A stretch of 64,000 nucleotides of DNA from Anaerocolumna sedimenticola (GCF_009931695.1 NZ_CP048000.1:3737501-3801500); one strand, 5' to 3'; counted from the first letter of the stretch, positions 9,685 through 18,225 are shown. The notes: a model not told the origin generated them from the sequence alone. Made by a program: numbers and translations.

Positions 9685-10089
9685 ATGAGTTTATTACATT
9701 TAGAATTAAATAACGTCACGTTAGCAGCAAATTCCAATGTAAATTTTGCAGATAGCATTCCACAGCCATTATTAAATATTTTAGTTGGATTGGGAATTGT
9801 ATTTGCAGCATTGATTGTAATTGCTGGTGTGATATCAATTTTAAAATATATAACAAATTTAGGAACCGGTAATTCAAACCAAACATCGACTAACACGGCT
9901 AATGTGGTAAGTGCACCGGTTAGTTCAGCAGCTGATGCGGTATATGGTAAGAATTTAGTTAATGATTCAGAATTAGTAGCTGTTATTACCGCTGCAATTA
10001 TGGCGTCTATGGGTGATGAAGCACCTGCTGACGGATTAGTTGTAAGGTCAATAAGACGAGTGAATAATAAAAGATGGCAGAATGCATAA
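9685..10089 (+). CDS. OadG-like membrane anchor subunit
   Basis: Small gamma/delta-type subunits of this family hold biotin-dependent decarboxylase complexes at the membrane. The 134-aa protein has one transmembrane helix near residues 28-55 (NILVGLGIVFAALIVIAGVI), a Ser/Thr/Asn-Ala linker, and a conserved C-terminal helix with LVAVITAAIMASMGDE, typical of the OadG/MmdD tail that contacts the carboxyltransferase. An upstream in-frame ATG exists at 9655, but 9685 has the GGGAGC site at suitable spacing. It lies between the 12S subunit and the biotin carrier. Confidence 0.8.
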   Translation: MSLLHLELNNVTLAANSNVNFADSIPQPLLNILVGLGIVFAALIVIAGVISILKYITNLGTGNSNQTSTNTANVVSAPVSSAADAVYGKNLVNDSELVAVITAAIMASMGDEAPADGLVVRSIRRVNNKRWQNA

Positions 10090-10181
10090 GTGTTTTATGT
10101 TTAATATTGGATTAGGAATAAATAATTTAGTTAGCTTGTAAATAGAGAATATTTATAAGGAACACAAGGAGGAAATTAAAT

Positions 10182-10598
10182 ATGAAGAATTACACAATTA
10201 CCGTTAATGGAACAGCATATCAAGTAACAGTACAAGAAGGTTTTACAAGTACATTTCAGGCAGCTCCTGTTGCAGCACCAGTAGCAGCAGCACCGGCACC
10301 AGTAGCAGCAGCACCGGCTCCAGCACCAGCCGCAGCAGCACCGGCTCCTGCAGCAGCACCGGCAGCTCCTCAAGGTTCAGCTGGAAATATTAAAGTAAAT
10401 GCTCCTATGCCAGGTAAAATTTTGGCTATTAAAGCCAGTGTCGGACAAACCGTAAAACGCGGTGAAGTTCTTTTAATCTTAGAAGCCATGAAGATGGAAA
10501 ATGAAATCGTATCTCCTGAAGACGGTACTGTTGCAAGCATTAATGTTTCCAGTGGTGATATGGTAGAATCCAGTACTTTATTAGCTACTTTAAATTAA
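10182..10598 (+). CDS. Biotin carboxyl carrier protein (1.3S / gamma type)
   Basis: This subunit carries the biotin that shuttles CO2 between the two carboxyltransferases. The 138-aa protein has a short beta N-terminus, a flexible Ala-Pro linker (about residues 27-64, codons dominated by GCA and CCA/CCG), and a biotinyl domain with the biotinylated lysine in [16 protein letters not shown] lies before the ATG. The linker makes this the most repetitive coding stretch of the window and produces a meaningless antisense open frame. Confidence 0.93.
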   Translation: MKNYTITVNGTAYQVTVQEGFTSTFQAAPVAAPVAAAPAPVAAAPAPAPAAAAPAPAAAPAAPQGSAGNIKVNAPMPGKILAIKASVGQTVKRGEVLLILEAMKMENEIVSPEDGTVASINVSSGDMVESSTLLATLN

Positions 10599-10845
10599 TA
10601 GATCGTTTAAATTAAATTCTAATAATACAGCGCATATATTTACAGTAATGAAACCAAGTGTTTATTCTTGAACGTATTTTGTTAATGCTTTAACAACACA
10701 CTTTAGAATAACCCAATTCATTATGTTAACATACACATTCCTTGTTGTTTTTGGAGTTTAATTAATTTAATCAAAATATTTATATCAATTCTAAATTTCC
10801 AGGACTTGAATAAATTGTAAAAATTATACAACAGGAGGTATAAGA

Positions 10846-12258
10846 ATGTCAGATCAAGCAAAAAGACCGGTAAAAATTACCGAAACTATATTACGTGACG
10901 CACATCAGTCCTTAATTGCCACAAGAATGACAACAGAACAGATGCTTCCCATTATTGATAAAATGGATAAAGTCGGCTACCACGCAGTTGAATGCTGGGG
11001 TGGCGCAACTTTTGATGCTTCTTTAAGATTCTTAAAAGAAGACCCTTGGGAAAGACTCAGAAAATTAAGAGCTGGTTTTAAAAATACGAAATTACAGATG
11101 TTATTCAGAGGACAGAATATATTAGGTTACCGTCATTATGCAGATGATGTGGTAGAGTATTTTGTTCAGAAATCAATATCCAATGGTATTGATATCATTA
11201 GAATTTTTGATGCATTAAATGACTTAAGAAACTTAGAATGTGCTGTAAAGGCTGCGAATAAAGAAAAAGGTCATGCTCAGGTTGCTATATCATATACATT
11301 AGGGGATGCATATACTACAGAATATTATATTGATATGGCTAAGAGAATAGAAGATATGGGTGCTAACTCAATTTGTTTAAAAGATATGGCCGGACTCTTA
11401 GTGCCATATGAAGCAACCAGTTTAATTACCGCACTTAAATCTGCGGTAAGTATTCCTATTGATCTCCACACTCATTATACCAGTGGTGTTGCTGCCATGA
11501 CTTATATGAAAGCAGTTGAAGCTGGTTGCGATATAATAGATACCGCTATGTCTCCGTTTGCTATGGGTACCAGTCAGCCGGCGACTGAAGTTATGGTTGA
11601 AACCTTTAAGGGAACTCCATATGATACCGGATTTGATCAGCAATTACTTGCCGAGATCGCTGATTACTTCAGACCAATGAGAGATAAGGCATTAGAAACA
11701 GGATTATTAAATCCTAAGGTAATGGGCGTTGATATTAAAACTTTATTATATCAGGTACCAGGTGGTATGTTATCCAACCTCGTTTCTCAGTTAAAGGAAC
11801 AAAAAGCGGAAGATAAATACTATGATGTATTAAGAGAAATACCTAGAGTACGTAAAGACTTTGGTGAACCTCCGTTGGTAACTCCATCCAGCCAGATCGT
11901 TGGTACTCAGGCTGTACTTAATGTTATCGCCGGTGAACGTTATAAGATGGTAACGAAAGAGACAAAAGCTGTATTATCAGGAGAATATGGACGTACCGTT
12001 AAACCTTTTGATCCTGAGGTACAAAAGAAAGTTATCGGAGATGCAAAACCGATTACCTGCCGTCCGGCTGACCTTTTAAAACCTGAATTAAAAACCATTG
12101 AAAAAGAAATGGAACAGTGGAAAGAACAGGATGAAGATGTATTATCCTATGCGTTATTCCCTCAGGTTGCAACAGAATTCTTTAAGTATCGTCAGGCACA
12201 GAAAACAAAAGTAGATTTATCTGCTGCGGATACACAAAATAAGGCTTATCCGGTTTAA
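10846..12258 (+). CDS. Pyruvate/oxaloacetate carboxyltransferase, 5S / OadA type without biotin domain
   Basis: The TIM-barrel carboxyltransferase moves CO2 between oxaloacetate/pyruvate and carboxybiotin. The start ITETILRDAHQSLIATRM contains the metal-binding Asp, and HTHYTSGVAAMTYMKA gives the metal-binding His pair; the conserved Lys that is carbamylated in this family is expected in SICLKDMAG. The 470-aa length includes the C-terminal domain but stops before the biotinyl domain found in OadA, which is encoded separately at 10182. The layout matches the 5S subunit of transcarboxylase. It has its own CAGGAGG site and is 247 bp from the biotin carrier, so a separate promoter or a processed leader is possible. 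Confidence 0.88.
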   Translation: MSDQAKRPVKITETILRDAHQSLIATRMTTEQMLPIIDKMDKVGYHAVECWGGATFDASLRFLKEDPWERLRKLRAGFKNTKLQMLFRGQNILGYRHYADDVVEYFVQKSISNGIDIIRIFDALNDLRNLECAVKAANKEKGHAQVAISYTLGDAYTTEYYIDMAKRIEDMGANSICLKDMAGLLVPYEATSLITALKSAVSIPIDLHTHYTSGVAAMTYMKAVEAGCDIIDTAMSPFAMGTSQPATEVMVETFKGTPYDTGFDQQLLAEIADYFRPMRDKALETGLLNPKVMGVDIKTLLYQVPGGMLSNLVSQLKEQKAEDKYYDVLREIPRVRKDFGEPPLVTPSSQIVGTQAVLNVIAGERYKMVTKETKAVLSGEYGRTVKPFDPEVQKKVIGDAKPITCRPADLLKPELKTIEKEMEQWKEQDEDVLSYALFPQVATEFFKYRQAQKTKVDLSAADTQNKAYPV

Positions 12259-12280
12259 TATAAGTTAATGAATTACAATA

Positions 12281-12326
12281 GTTTCAGGGCAAATTTCAAC
12301 AAAATGAGATTTGCCCTGAAACTTTT
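12281..12326 (+). terminator. Terminator of the carboxyltransferase operon
   Basis: A perfect 14-bp stem (12281-12294 with 12309-12322) is followed by TTTT. It ends the operon 22 bp after the 5S-type gene. I see no other clear signal in the remaining 240 bp of AT-rich sequence before the next gene. Confidence 0.85.
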
Positions 12327-12567
12327 AATATATATTATATTTTGATTATGGTTAAATAAATGACATGCATTATAGGTATACATAAAAATATTATGTTAAC
12401 TATTGGAAAGATTATTAAACGAAATCTAAATATAAAAAATGTAGATTTAAAACCAATGATACTATTTACTTATATTAAAAAATAGATTACTATAGTAGGA
12501 TAAAATAATGACTTATGAATAATGATATTTAATGTATCTTTTGTAATAAGAATTCGGAGGATGGTAT

Positions 12568-13287
12568 ATGGAACAAATTAAACCATATAAAAAAGGTGTG
12601 GATTATTCTTACACCTTAGGAGCTTTTCCAACGTTTGAATTAATAAAAAGTCATCCAGAATTGGTACAGGCAGTATATTTACATTCTACTTTTACGGATC
12701 GGGAAAGTTTGGTCCACTTATGTAATAAATATAAAATACCGGTATTAACGGATGATAAATTATTCCGAAAAATTAGTGATAAAGAGAATTGTTTTGTTAT
12801 AGGAGTATTTGATAAATATGAATGTACCCTTGACCAAAACAAATCTCATATTGTTCTGGTTAATCCAAGTAATATGGGTAATTTGGGTACTATTATACGT
12901 ACTGCAGTGGGCATGGGTATTCAGGATATAGCTTTAATTTCACCATGTGCAGATATATTTAATCCTAAAACAATACGGTCCTCCATGGGTGCTCTTTTTA
13001 AGTTAAGACATCAACATTTTGATTCTTTTAAGGAATATAGGGAATTATATCCTAAACAAGATGTGTTTACTTTTATGCTTAACGGAACGAATACTTTGGA
13101 AATACAAAATTGTCCTAAAACAGAGTTGTTTTCCCTTGTTTTTGGTAACGAAGCTACCGGATTAGATGATTCTTTTCTAAAGGAAGGAACAAGTATATGT
13201 ATTCCCCAATCTCCGGAGGTGGACTCATTAAATATAACCATTGCAGTAGGAATTGGAACTTTTCTATTTACGCATCAAGGTAAATAG
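12568..13287 (+). CDS. SPOUT-family (TrmH/SpoU) RNA 2'-O-methyltransferase
   Basis: Enzymes of this family use a knotted fold to methylate a ribose 2'-OH of tRNA or rRNA. The 239-aa protein carries the three SPOUT motifs: NPSNMGNLGTIIRTA, LVFGNEATGLDD and IPQSPEVDSLNITIAVGI. An N-terminal RNA-binding-like domain of about 90 residues precedes the catalytic domain. The substrate cannot be assigned from sequence alone; it is not close enough to RlmB or TrmL for a gene name. CGGAGGATGGT precedes the ATG. Monocistronic. Confidence 0.88.
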   Translation: MEQIKPYKKGVDYSYTLGAFPTFELIKSHPELVQAVYLHSTFTDRESLVHLCNKYKIPVLTDDKLFRKISDKENCFVIGVFDKYECTLDQNKSHIVLVNPSNMGNLGTIIRTAVGMGIQDIALISPCADIFNPKTIRSSMGALFKLRHQHFDSFKEYRELYPKQDVFTFMLNGTNTLEIQNCPKTELFSLVFGNEATGLDDSFLKEGTSICIPQSPEVDSLNITIAVGIGTFLFTHQGK

Positions 13288-13330
13288 AAGTAATAGAATT
13301 TTGCTATGATACAAAATAAAAATAAAACAG

Positions 13331-13367
13331 TTCTATAAATATTAAATTTCTTTAATATTTTATAGAA
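13331..13367 (+). other. AT-only inverted repeat upstream of the acetyltransferase gene
   Basis: A near-perfect stem of about 16 bp, almost entirely A and T (TTCTATAAATATTAAA pairing with TTTAATATTTTATAGAA), surrounds the loop TTTC. It could end the methyltransferase transcript or serve as an operator for the gene starting at 13389. No T-run follows. Confidence 0.4.
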
Positions 13368-13388
13368 TCTATAAAAATAGGAGATAAA

Positions 13389-13994
13389 ATGAGCCGGATT
13401 ACCATACGTATGGCAAAATTAGAAGATGCTGAGGAAGTATATAAAGTATATGAACCTTACATCCTAAATACAGTTATTACTTTTGAATATGATAAAGTTC
13501 CGGTTGAGGTTTTTCGTGAACGTATGAAGAATGTTATGGATAAATTTCCATGGCTGGTATGTTTAATTGATGGAGAAATCGCCGGATATGCTTATTGTTC
13601 ACCTCACCTGGAAAGAGCAGCTTTTGGTTGGGATTGTGAGTGTTCTGTTTATTTAAACGAAAAATATCATCGAAGAGGAATAGGAACCGCATTATATGAG
13701 GCATTGTTTCATATTGTTGAACAGCAGGGAATCTATAATATTTACTCCTTAATATGTATTCCTCATGAAAGCAGTGTTGCCCTGCATAAAAAATATGGAT
13801 TTACGGAAGTAGGAACATATTATAATACTGCCTATAAATTGGGAAAATGGCGTCATCTGTTAGTAATGGAAAAAAGGTTGAAAGAAACTATAGGAGAACC
13901 CGCCCCGGTAATACCTATACATAAAATTGATAAAAAATTTCTGGAAAATGAATATGAGATTGCAGTAAAAAAGATAGTGACAACTAAACAATAA
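13389..13994 (+). CDS. GNAT N-acetyltransferase, phosphinothricin acetyltransferase-like
   Basis: The 201-aa protein has the GNAT fold: N-terminal ITIRMAKLEDAEEVYKVY, the acetyl-CoA loop KYHRRGIGTALYEAL, and a C-terminal strand with HKKYGFTEVGTYYNTAYK followed by KWRHLLVMEKRL. The YEPYILNTVITFEYDKVP segment and the HKKYGF/KWRHL ending are typical of the Pat/Bar subgroup, which acetylates amino-group substrates such as methionine sulfoximine-like compounds. The natural substrate is unknown. About 40 C-terminal residues extend past the usual end. Site: AGGAGAT. Confidence 0.82.
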   Translation: MSRITIRMAKLEDAEEVYKVYEPYILNTVITFEYDKVPVEVFRERMKNVMDKFPWLVCLIDGEIAGYAYCSPHLERAAFGWDCECSVYLNEKYHRRGIGTALYEALFHIVEQQGIYNIYSLICIPHESSVALHKKYGFTEVGTYYNTAYKLGKWRHLLVMEKRLKETIGEPAPVIPIHKIDKKFLENEYEIAVKKIVTTKQ

Positions 13995-14009
13995 TGACAA
14001 GAAAATAAC

Positions 14010-14038
14010 TTGACAAACCCTAGAAAAAAAGTTATACT
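14010..14038 (+). promoter_or_regulatory. Sigma-A promoter of ylxM-ffh
   Basis: A perfect TTGACA (14010-14015) and TATACT (14033-14038) with a 17-bp spacer. The predicted start is near 14045, inside the inverted repeat at 14041-14069. Confidence 0.85.
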
Positions 14039-14040
14039 AT

Positions 14041-14069
14041 CACCTGTAAAGAAAAATGCTTTACAGGTG
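14041..14069 (+). promoter_or_regulatory. Inverted repeat between promoter and ribosome binding site of ylxM-ffh
   Basis: A perfect 11-bp inverted repeat (CACCTGTAAAG, 7-nt loop, CTTTACAGGTG) begins 3 bp after the -10 box. Its 3' arm contains the AGGTG that continues into the likely Shine-Dalgarno AGGTGG of ylxM. It could be a repressor operator at the transcription start, or an RNA hairpin that limits translation initiation. No regulator is recognised. Confidence 0.65.
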
Positions 14070-14077
14070 GTGCTGAA

Positions 14078-14449
14078 ATGGAAGATATGGTTATGGACGA
14101 TAAACTGAAAGAAAAAGTGGAACTTTCGATTTTATTTGATTTCTACGGTGAATTGTTAAAAAGCCATAATAAACACGTATTTGAAGATTATATACTTAAT
14201 GATTTATCCTTAAGTGAGATAGCAGAAGATCAAGGCATCAGCAGGCAGGGAGTATTTGATATCGTAAAACGCTGCAGCAGACAGTTGAAGGATTATGAAG
14301 AAAAACTTTGTCTGGTAAAGAAGTTTGAAGAGACAAAAGAAAAGGTAAACCGAATTAAAGAAATTTCGGAGCAAATGATGGAAAGTAAAAATCATAACTG
14401 TCTGGAAGAAATAATTATGATATCGGATAAAATATTAAAAGATTTATAG
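14078..14449 (+). CDS. ylxM: SRP-associated helix-turn-helix protein YlxM
   Basis: YlxM is a small protein encoded next to ffh in Gram-positive bacteria; in streptococci it binds SRP components and affects their assembly. The 123-aa protein has the family start (KEKVELSILFDFYGELL), a sigma-70 region-4-like helix-turn-helix (LSLSEIAEDQGISRQGVFDIVKR) and a charged C-terminal helix. Alternative starts exist at MVMDD (14090) and at the next Met, since the first ATG is close to the hairpin. ffh follows after 90 bp. Confidence 0.88.
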   Translation: MEDMVMDDKLKEKVELSILFDFYGELLKSHNKHVFEDYILNDLSLSEIAEDQGISRQGVFDIVKRCSRQLKDYEEKLCLVKKFEETKEKVNRIKEISEQMMESKNHNCLEEIIMISDKILKDL

Positions 14450-14539
14450 CTTACCACGAAATCAACGTAACTATTATTGTAAATTTTAATAAAGTTGTAT
14501 TCTCAATTTTGAGATGTGATAATAATCAGGAGGTTGTAC

Positions 14540-15889
14540 ATGGCATTTGATAGCCTATCCGAAAAACTACAGAATGTATTTAAGAACCTGAGAGGCAAAG
14601 GTCGTTTATCGGAAGCAGATGTTGCTACTGCTTTAAAAGAAGTAAAGATGGCTTTGCTGGAAGCAGATGTTAACTTTAAGGTTGTTAAGAATTTTATAAA
14701 ATCCGTTCAGGAGCGAGCAGTCGGTCAGGATGTTATGTCAAGTTTAACTCCCGGACAGATGGTAATAAAGATTGTTAATGAAGAGATGGTTAATCTGATG
14801 GGTTCAGAAACCACTGAAATATCTTTCAAACCCGGTAATGAAATAACCGTAATTATGATGTGCGGACTTCAGGGTGCAGGTAAAACCACTACAACAGCAA
14901 AACTAGCAGGCAAATTTAAATCCAAAGGTAAAAAGCCATTATTAGCAGCTTGCGATATTTACAGACCGGCGGCAATTGAACAACTTCAAATTAACGGAGA
15001 TAAACAGGGTGTTCCCGTATTCACCATGGGTGATAAACATAAACCGGTTAATATAGCAAAAGCCGCTATTGAACATGCTGCTAAAAATAATTATAATGTT
15101 GTTATTTTAGATACAGCCGGACGGCTTCATATCGATGAAGATATGATGAACGAGTTAATTGAGATCAAAGAAAATGTTAACGTACATCAGGCTATCTTAG
15201 TAGTTGACTCCATGACCGGACAGGATGCTGTAAATGTTGCGGAGATGTTTAATAATAAAATAGGTATCGATGGTGTAATTTTAACAAAATTAGACGGTGA
15301 TACCAGAGGTGGTGCGGCTCTTTCCATTCGTGCCGTAACCGGCAAACCGATTCTATATGTCGGTATGGGTGAAAAATTATCCGATTTGGAACAATTTTAC
15401 CCGGACCGTATGGCTTCCAGAATCTTAGGGATGGGAGATATTCTGACATTAATTGATAAAGCTCAGATAGATTTTGATGAGGATAAAGCAAGACAATTAG
15501 AGAAGAAAATCAAAAAAGCCGAATTTGACTTTAATGATTTCTTAGAACAGATGCAGCAGATTAAAAAAATGGGCGGCATCGGTGATATATTAAAGATGAT
15601 GCCCGGCGGTATGGGCGGTGGATTAAAAGATACGGAAATTGACGAAAATGCTCTTTCCGGTGTTGAAGCAATTATTTATTCCATGACTAAGGCAGAACGC
15701 GCGAATCCGGATATTATTAATCCATCCAGAAAAAAACGTATTGCAAAAGGTGCCGGAGTTGATATCAGTGAAGTAAATAAGCTAGTGAAACAATTCGAAC
15801 AGATGAAAAAGATGATGAAGCAATTTTCCGGCATGATGGGCGGCAAGGGAGCAAAAAGAGGAAAATTTAAGTTGCCCTTTGGATTTTAA
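14540..15889 (+). CDS. ffh: Signal recognition particle protein Ffh
   Basis: Ffh with 4.5S/6S RNA binds signal sequences on ribosomes and delivers them to FtsY. The 449-aa protein has the N domain, the GTPase domain (CGLQGAGKTT, DTAGRLHID, TKLDGDTRGG) and a methionine-rich M domain (LEQMQQIKKMGG, MPGGMGGG, KMMKQFSGMMGG) for signal peptide and RNA binding. The start at 14540 follows CAGGAGG; an in-frame ATG 24 bp upstream overlaps the leader and lacks such a site. The stop codon lies inside the first helix of the structured element at 15888. Confidence 0.97.
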   Translation: MAFDSLSEKLQNVFKNLRGKGRLSEADVATALKEVKMALLEADVNFKVVKNFIKSVQERAVGQDVMSSLTPGQMVIKIVNEEMVNLMGSETTEISFKPGNEITVIMMCGLQGAGKTTTTAKLAGKFKSKGKKPLLAACDIYRPAAIEQLQINGDKQGVPVFTMGDKHKPVNIAKAAIEHAAKNNYNVVILDTAGRLHIDEDMMNELIEIKENVNVHQAILVVDSMTGQDAVNVAEMFNNKIGIDGVILTKLDGDTRGGAALSIRAVTGKPILYVGMGEKLSDLEQFYPDRMASRILGMGDILTLIDKAQIDFDEDKARQLEKKIKKAEFDFNDFLEQMQQIKKMGGIGDILKMMPGGMGGGLKDTEIDENALSGVEAIIYSMTKAERANPDIINPSRKKRIAKGAGVDISEVNKLVKQFEQMKKMMKQFSGMMGGKGAKRGKFKLPFGF

Positions 15890-16036
15890 CCTTACAAGTA
15901 AGTACACCGTTTACAAAGCGTAAGCAGTGGGGTTTGGACTTACTTGTTTCAGTCGGAGGCAGAGCTCCGACTGAAATGCCTGCGTAGCAGGTGTAAGGTT
16001 ATGAGCAAGTACGTAGCGGACCTAAGAATATCCGCT
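15888..16036 (+). ncRNA. Candidate structured RNA: four-way junction after ffh plus a following hairpin
   Basis: Read by eye. A closing helix I pairs 15888-15895 with 15993-16000 (AACCTTAC/GTAAGGTT) and starts in the ffh stop codon. Inside are arm II (15896-15903 with 15938-15945, extended inward by a GTTTAC/GTAAGC helix at 15909-15914 and 15920-15925), arm III (a perfect 12-bp helix, 15947-15958 with 15965-15976) and arm IV (CCTGC/GCAGG, 15979-15983 with 15987-15991). The helices abut almost without linkers. A further hairpin (AGCGGA/TCCGCT, 16015-16020 with 16031-16036) follows. The block is visibly richer in G and C than its flanks. It matches no RNA family I recognise; a mobile inverted-repeat element is an alternative. 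Confidence 0.55.
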
Positions 16037-16139
16037 TTGACATGGTTGTATGTTATACAAACTATTTGTTATAACTTTTACAATAGAGACTTAATATATA
16101 ATGTATATTAAGAGATATTAATTTAAGGAGGTGAATACA

Positions 16140-16385
16140 ATGGCAGTAAAAATTAGATTAAAGAGAATGGGACAAAAAAAGGCTCCTTTCTATAGAATCA
16201 TAGTTTCTGATTCCAGATCACCAAGAGATGGTAAATTTATTGAAGAGATTGGTACTTATGATCCAACTCAGGAACCAAGCGCTTTCAATATTAATGAAGA
16301 AGCAGCTAAAAAATGGTTATCAAATGGTGCTCAACCTACTGAAACAGTTGGTAATTTATTTAAAAAAGCAGGCATTACAAAATAA
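16140..16385 (+). CDS. rpsP: 30S ribosomal protein bS16
   Basis: bS16 is an early-binding small-subunit protein. The 81-aa sequence has the invariant start [19 protein letters not shown], then [20 protein letters not shown] and the [11 protein letters not shown] segment. The start at 16140 is chosen because AAGGAGGTG sits just upstream and MAVKIRL is the conserved beginning; an in-frame ATG at 16131 overlaps this site. It opens the rpsP-khpA-rimM-trmD-rplS block. Confidence 0.97.
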   Translation: MAVKIRLKRMGQKKAPFYRIIVSDSRSPRDGKFIEEIGTYDPTQEPSAFNINEEAAKKWLSNGAQPTETVGNLFKKAGITK

Positions 16386-16462
16386 TGTTTACGGATTAGT
16401 TGCTACAAAGAATCGTACCGTTTTGTACTATGCATTTCACATTCCAGTGGAGGTGAAGAGTA

Positions 16463-16693
16463 ATGAAAGAATTAGTTAAAGTAATTGCTACATCACTCGT
16501 TGATCACCCTGAAGAAGTTGTTGTAACTGAGAAGGAAACCGATAAGTCTATTATTGTTGAATTGAAAGTGGCCCCTGAAGATATGGGAAAAGTCATTGGA
16601 AAACAAGGCCGTATTGCAAAGTCCATTCGTACAGTTGTTAAAGCAGCAGCTACAAAGGATGATAAAAAAGTTGTAGTCGAGATACTACAATAA
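16463..16693 (+). CDS. khpA: KH-domain RNA-binding protein KhpA (YlqC)
   Basis: KhpA is a single-KH-domain RNA chaperone that in several Firmicutes pairs with KhpB and affects cell division. The 76-aa protein has the family pattern MKELVKVIATSLVDHPEEV and the KH signature VIGKQGRIAKSIRTVVKAAA. GGAGGTGAAG precedes the ATG. It follows rpsP by 77 bp, its usual place. Confidence 0.94.
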   Translation: MKELVKVIATSLVDHPEEVVVTEKETDKSIIVELKVAPEDMGKVIGKQGRIAKSIRTVVKAAATKDDKKVVVEILQ

Positions 16694-16784
16694 ATAATTT
16701 CCCAACTAAAAAACAAAGGTCGAATGCTAGAGCAGAAGCTTTGTTTAATTACGGAATTCTTTTTAAAGGTTCCGTTATATTTTA

Positions 16785-16835
16785 CAAGAACCCAGTCTTA
16801 TCAGACTAGCCTTTTCGGCATGGGTTCTTGTTTTG
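16785..16835 (+). terminator. Terminator/attenuator between khpA and rimM
   Basis: The outer stem CAAGAACCCA (16785-16794) pairs with TGGGTTCTTG (16821-16830) and is followed by TTTT. A smaller AGTC/GACT helix lies inside. It sits between two genes that are often co-transcribed, so it may set rimM-trmD below rpsP. A weaker ACGGAA/TTCCGT hairpin lies just upstream (16751-16775). Confidence 0.7.
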
Positions 16836-16873
16836 TCATATAAATAATAAATCAGGAACAGATTGGAGCCGTA

Positions 16874-17380
16874 ATGAACGAGTATTTAAGAGTTGGAGTA
16901 ATATCCTCCACCCATGGTATCCGTGGTGAAGTAAAGGTTTTCCCTACAACTGACGATATCAATCGATTCAAATATTTAAAACATGTAATATTAGATACAG
17001 GAAAAGAACAGTTAGAACTTGAAGTAGAAGGTGTGAAATTCTTTAAACAGCAGGCTATTCTTAAATTCAAGGGAATTGATAATATAAATGACATAGAAAA
17101 ATATAAAGGTAAAGACTTGCTTGTAACCAGAGAAAATGCAGTTAAGCTCGAAGATGACGAATACTTTATATATGATATCATAGGTTCTAAAGTGATTACG
17201 GAAGATGAAGCTGAATTAGGTGAATTAACGGAAGTAATGACAACAGGAGCAAATGATGTATATATTGTAAAAACAAAAGAAGGCAAAGAAATTTTATTGC
17301 CGTCTATTAAGGAATGTATCTTAGACGTAGATGTTACCAATAAAATCATTAAAGTTCATGTTTTACCCGGTTTACTATAA
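16874..17380 (+). CDS. rimM: Ribosome maturation factor RimM
   Basis: RimM helps fold the 3' domain of 16S rRNA around bS19 during 30S assembly. The 168-aa protein has the RimM N domain start ([20 protein letters not shown]) and a PRC-barrel C domain ([22 protein letters not shown], then [14 protein letters not shown]). Normal length. The weak TTGGAGCC site precedes the ATG. trmD follows by 14 bp, as in most bacteria. Confidence 0.95.
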   Translation: MNEYLRVGVISSTHGIRGEVKVFPTTDDINRFKYLKHVILDTGKEQLELEVEGVKFFKQQAILKFKGIDNINDIEKYKGKDLLVTRENAVKLEDDEYFIYDIIGSKVITEDEAELGELTEVMTTGANDVYIVKTKEGKEILLPSIKECILDVDVTNKIIKVHVLPGLL

Positions 17381-17394
17381 GGAAGGAGTTTCTC

Positions 17395-18225
17395 ATGAAT
17401 TTTTATGTTTTAACTTTATTTCCGGAAATGATAGAGCAGGGACTTAATACAAGTATAATTGGACGGGCTTTGGAAAAAGGACTTTTGTCGCTTAAAACGG
17501 TTGATATCCGTAATTTTTCAGAAAACAAACATAATAGGGTGGATGATTATCCCTACGGCGGCGGTGCCGGTATGGTTATGGCACCCGGTCCGGTCTACCG
17601 TGCGCACCAATATGTTGAAGAATTAATCCGCAACGAGAAAAATACAGCTGAATTCACCGGTGGAATCAATATTACGGGGCATGAAGATATAAATGATTCA
17701 AATACCTTAAAAACAAACACGAAGAAGACCAGAGTTATTTATTTAACACCCCAGGGACGGGTATTTAATCAAACGATGGCAGAGGAATTTGCGAAAGATG
17801 AGGACTTAATCTTTTTATGCGGTCATTACGAGGGAATTGATGAACGGATTCTAGAAATGATTGTTACGGATTATGTATCTATCGGAGATTATGTTCTGAC
17901 AGGAGGGGAATTGCCCTCTATGGTTATGATTGATGCCATTGCCAGATTAGTACCGGGAGTATTAAATAACGATGTATCTGCCGAATTTGAATCTTTTCAG
18001 GATAATTTATTAGAATATCCCCAATATACAAGACCGGAAGTTTTTATGGAAAGATCCGTTCCGGAAATTCTATTGTCCGGCCATCATGCCAAAATTGAAG
18101 AATGGCGAAAACAACAATCCATACTTCGCACAGCTAACACAAGACCTGATCTACTGGAAAAGGCAGTGCTTACCAGTAAAGAAAAGAAGTTTTTGCATGA
18201 TTACCTGAATAAACAGGCGGATTAA
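17395..18225 (+). CDS. trmD: tRNA (guanine-37-N1)-methyltransferase TrmD
   Basis: TrmD methylates G37 of tRNAs reading CNN codons and prevents frameshifting. The start MNFYVLTLFPEMIEQGL, the DDYPYGGGAGMVM motif, LCGHYEGIDERI and DYVLTGGELPSMVMIDAIARL define the trefoil-knot SAM site. At 276 aa it is some 30 residues longer than usual, the excess being a hydrophilic insert near residues 78-110 (EFTGGINITGHEDIND onward) before VIYLTPQGRVFNQ. GGAAGGAG precedes the ATG; operon with rimM. Confidence 0.95.
   Translation: MNFYVLTLFPEMIEQGLNTSIIGRALEKGLLSLKTVDIRNFSENKHNRVDDYPYGGGAGMVMAPGPVYRAHQYVEELIRNEKNTAEFTGGINITGHEDINDSNTLKTNTKKTRVIYLTPQGRVFNQTMAEEFAKDEDLIFLCGHYEGIDERILEMIVTDYVSIGDYVLTGGELPSMVMIDAIARLVPGVLNNDVSAEFESFQDNLLEYPQYTRPEVFMERSVPEILLSGHHAKIEEWRKQQSILRTANTRPDLLEKAVLTSKEKKFLHDYLNKQAD

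Noticed and set aside
10176..10373. Cysteine-rich antisense open frame
   Set aside because: It is the mirror of the Ala-Pro linker codons of the biotin carrier and has no independent signals.
15888..16000. Four-way junction as a tRNA
   Set aside because: The arms have wrong sizes, the loops lack D-, anticodon- and T-loop sequences, and the closing stem is 8 bp with no acceptor features.
16852..17349. Minus-strand open frame opposite rimM
   Set aside because: Ser-rich shadow of rimM, no ribosome site.
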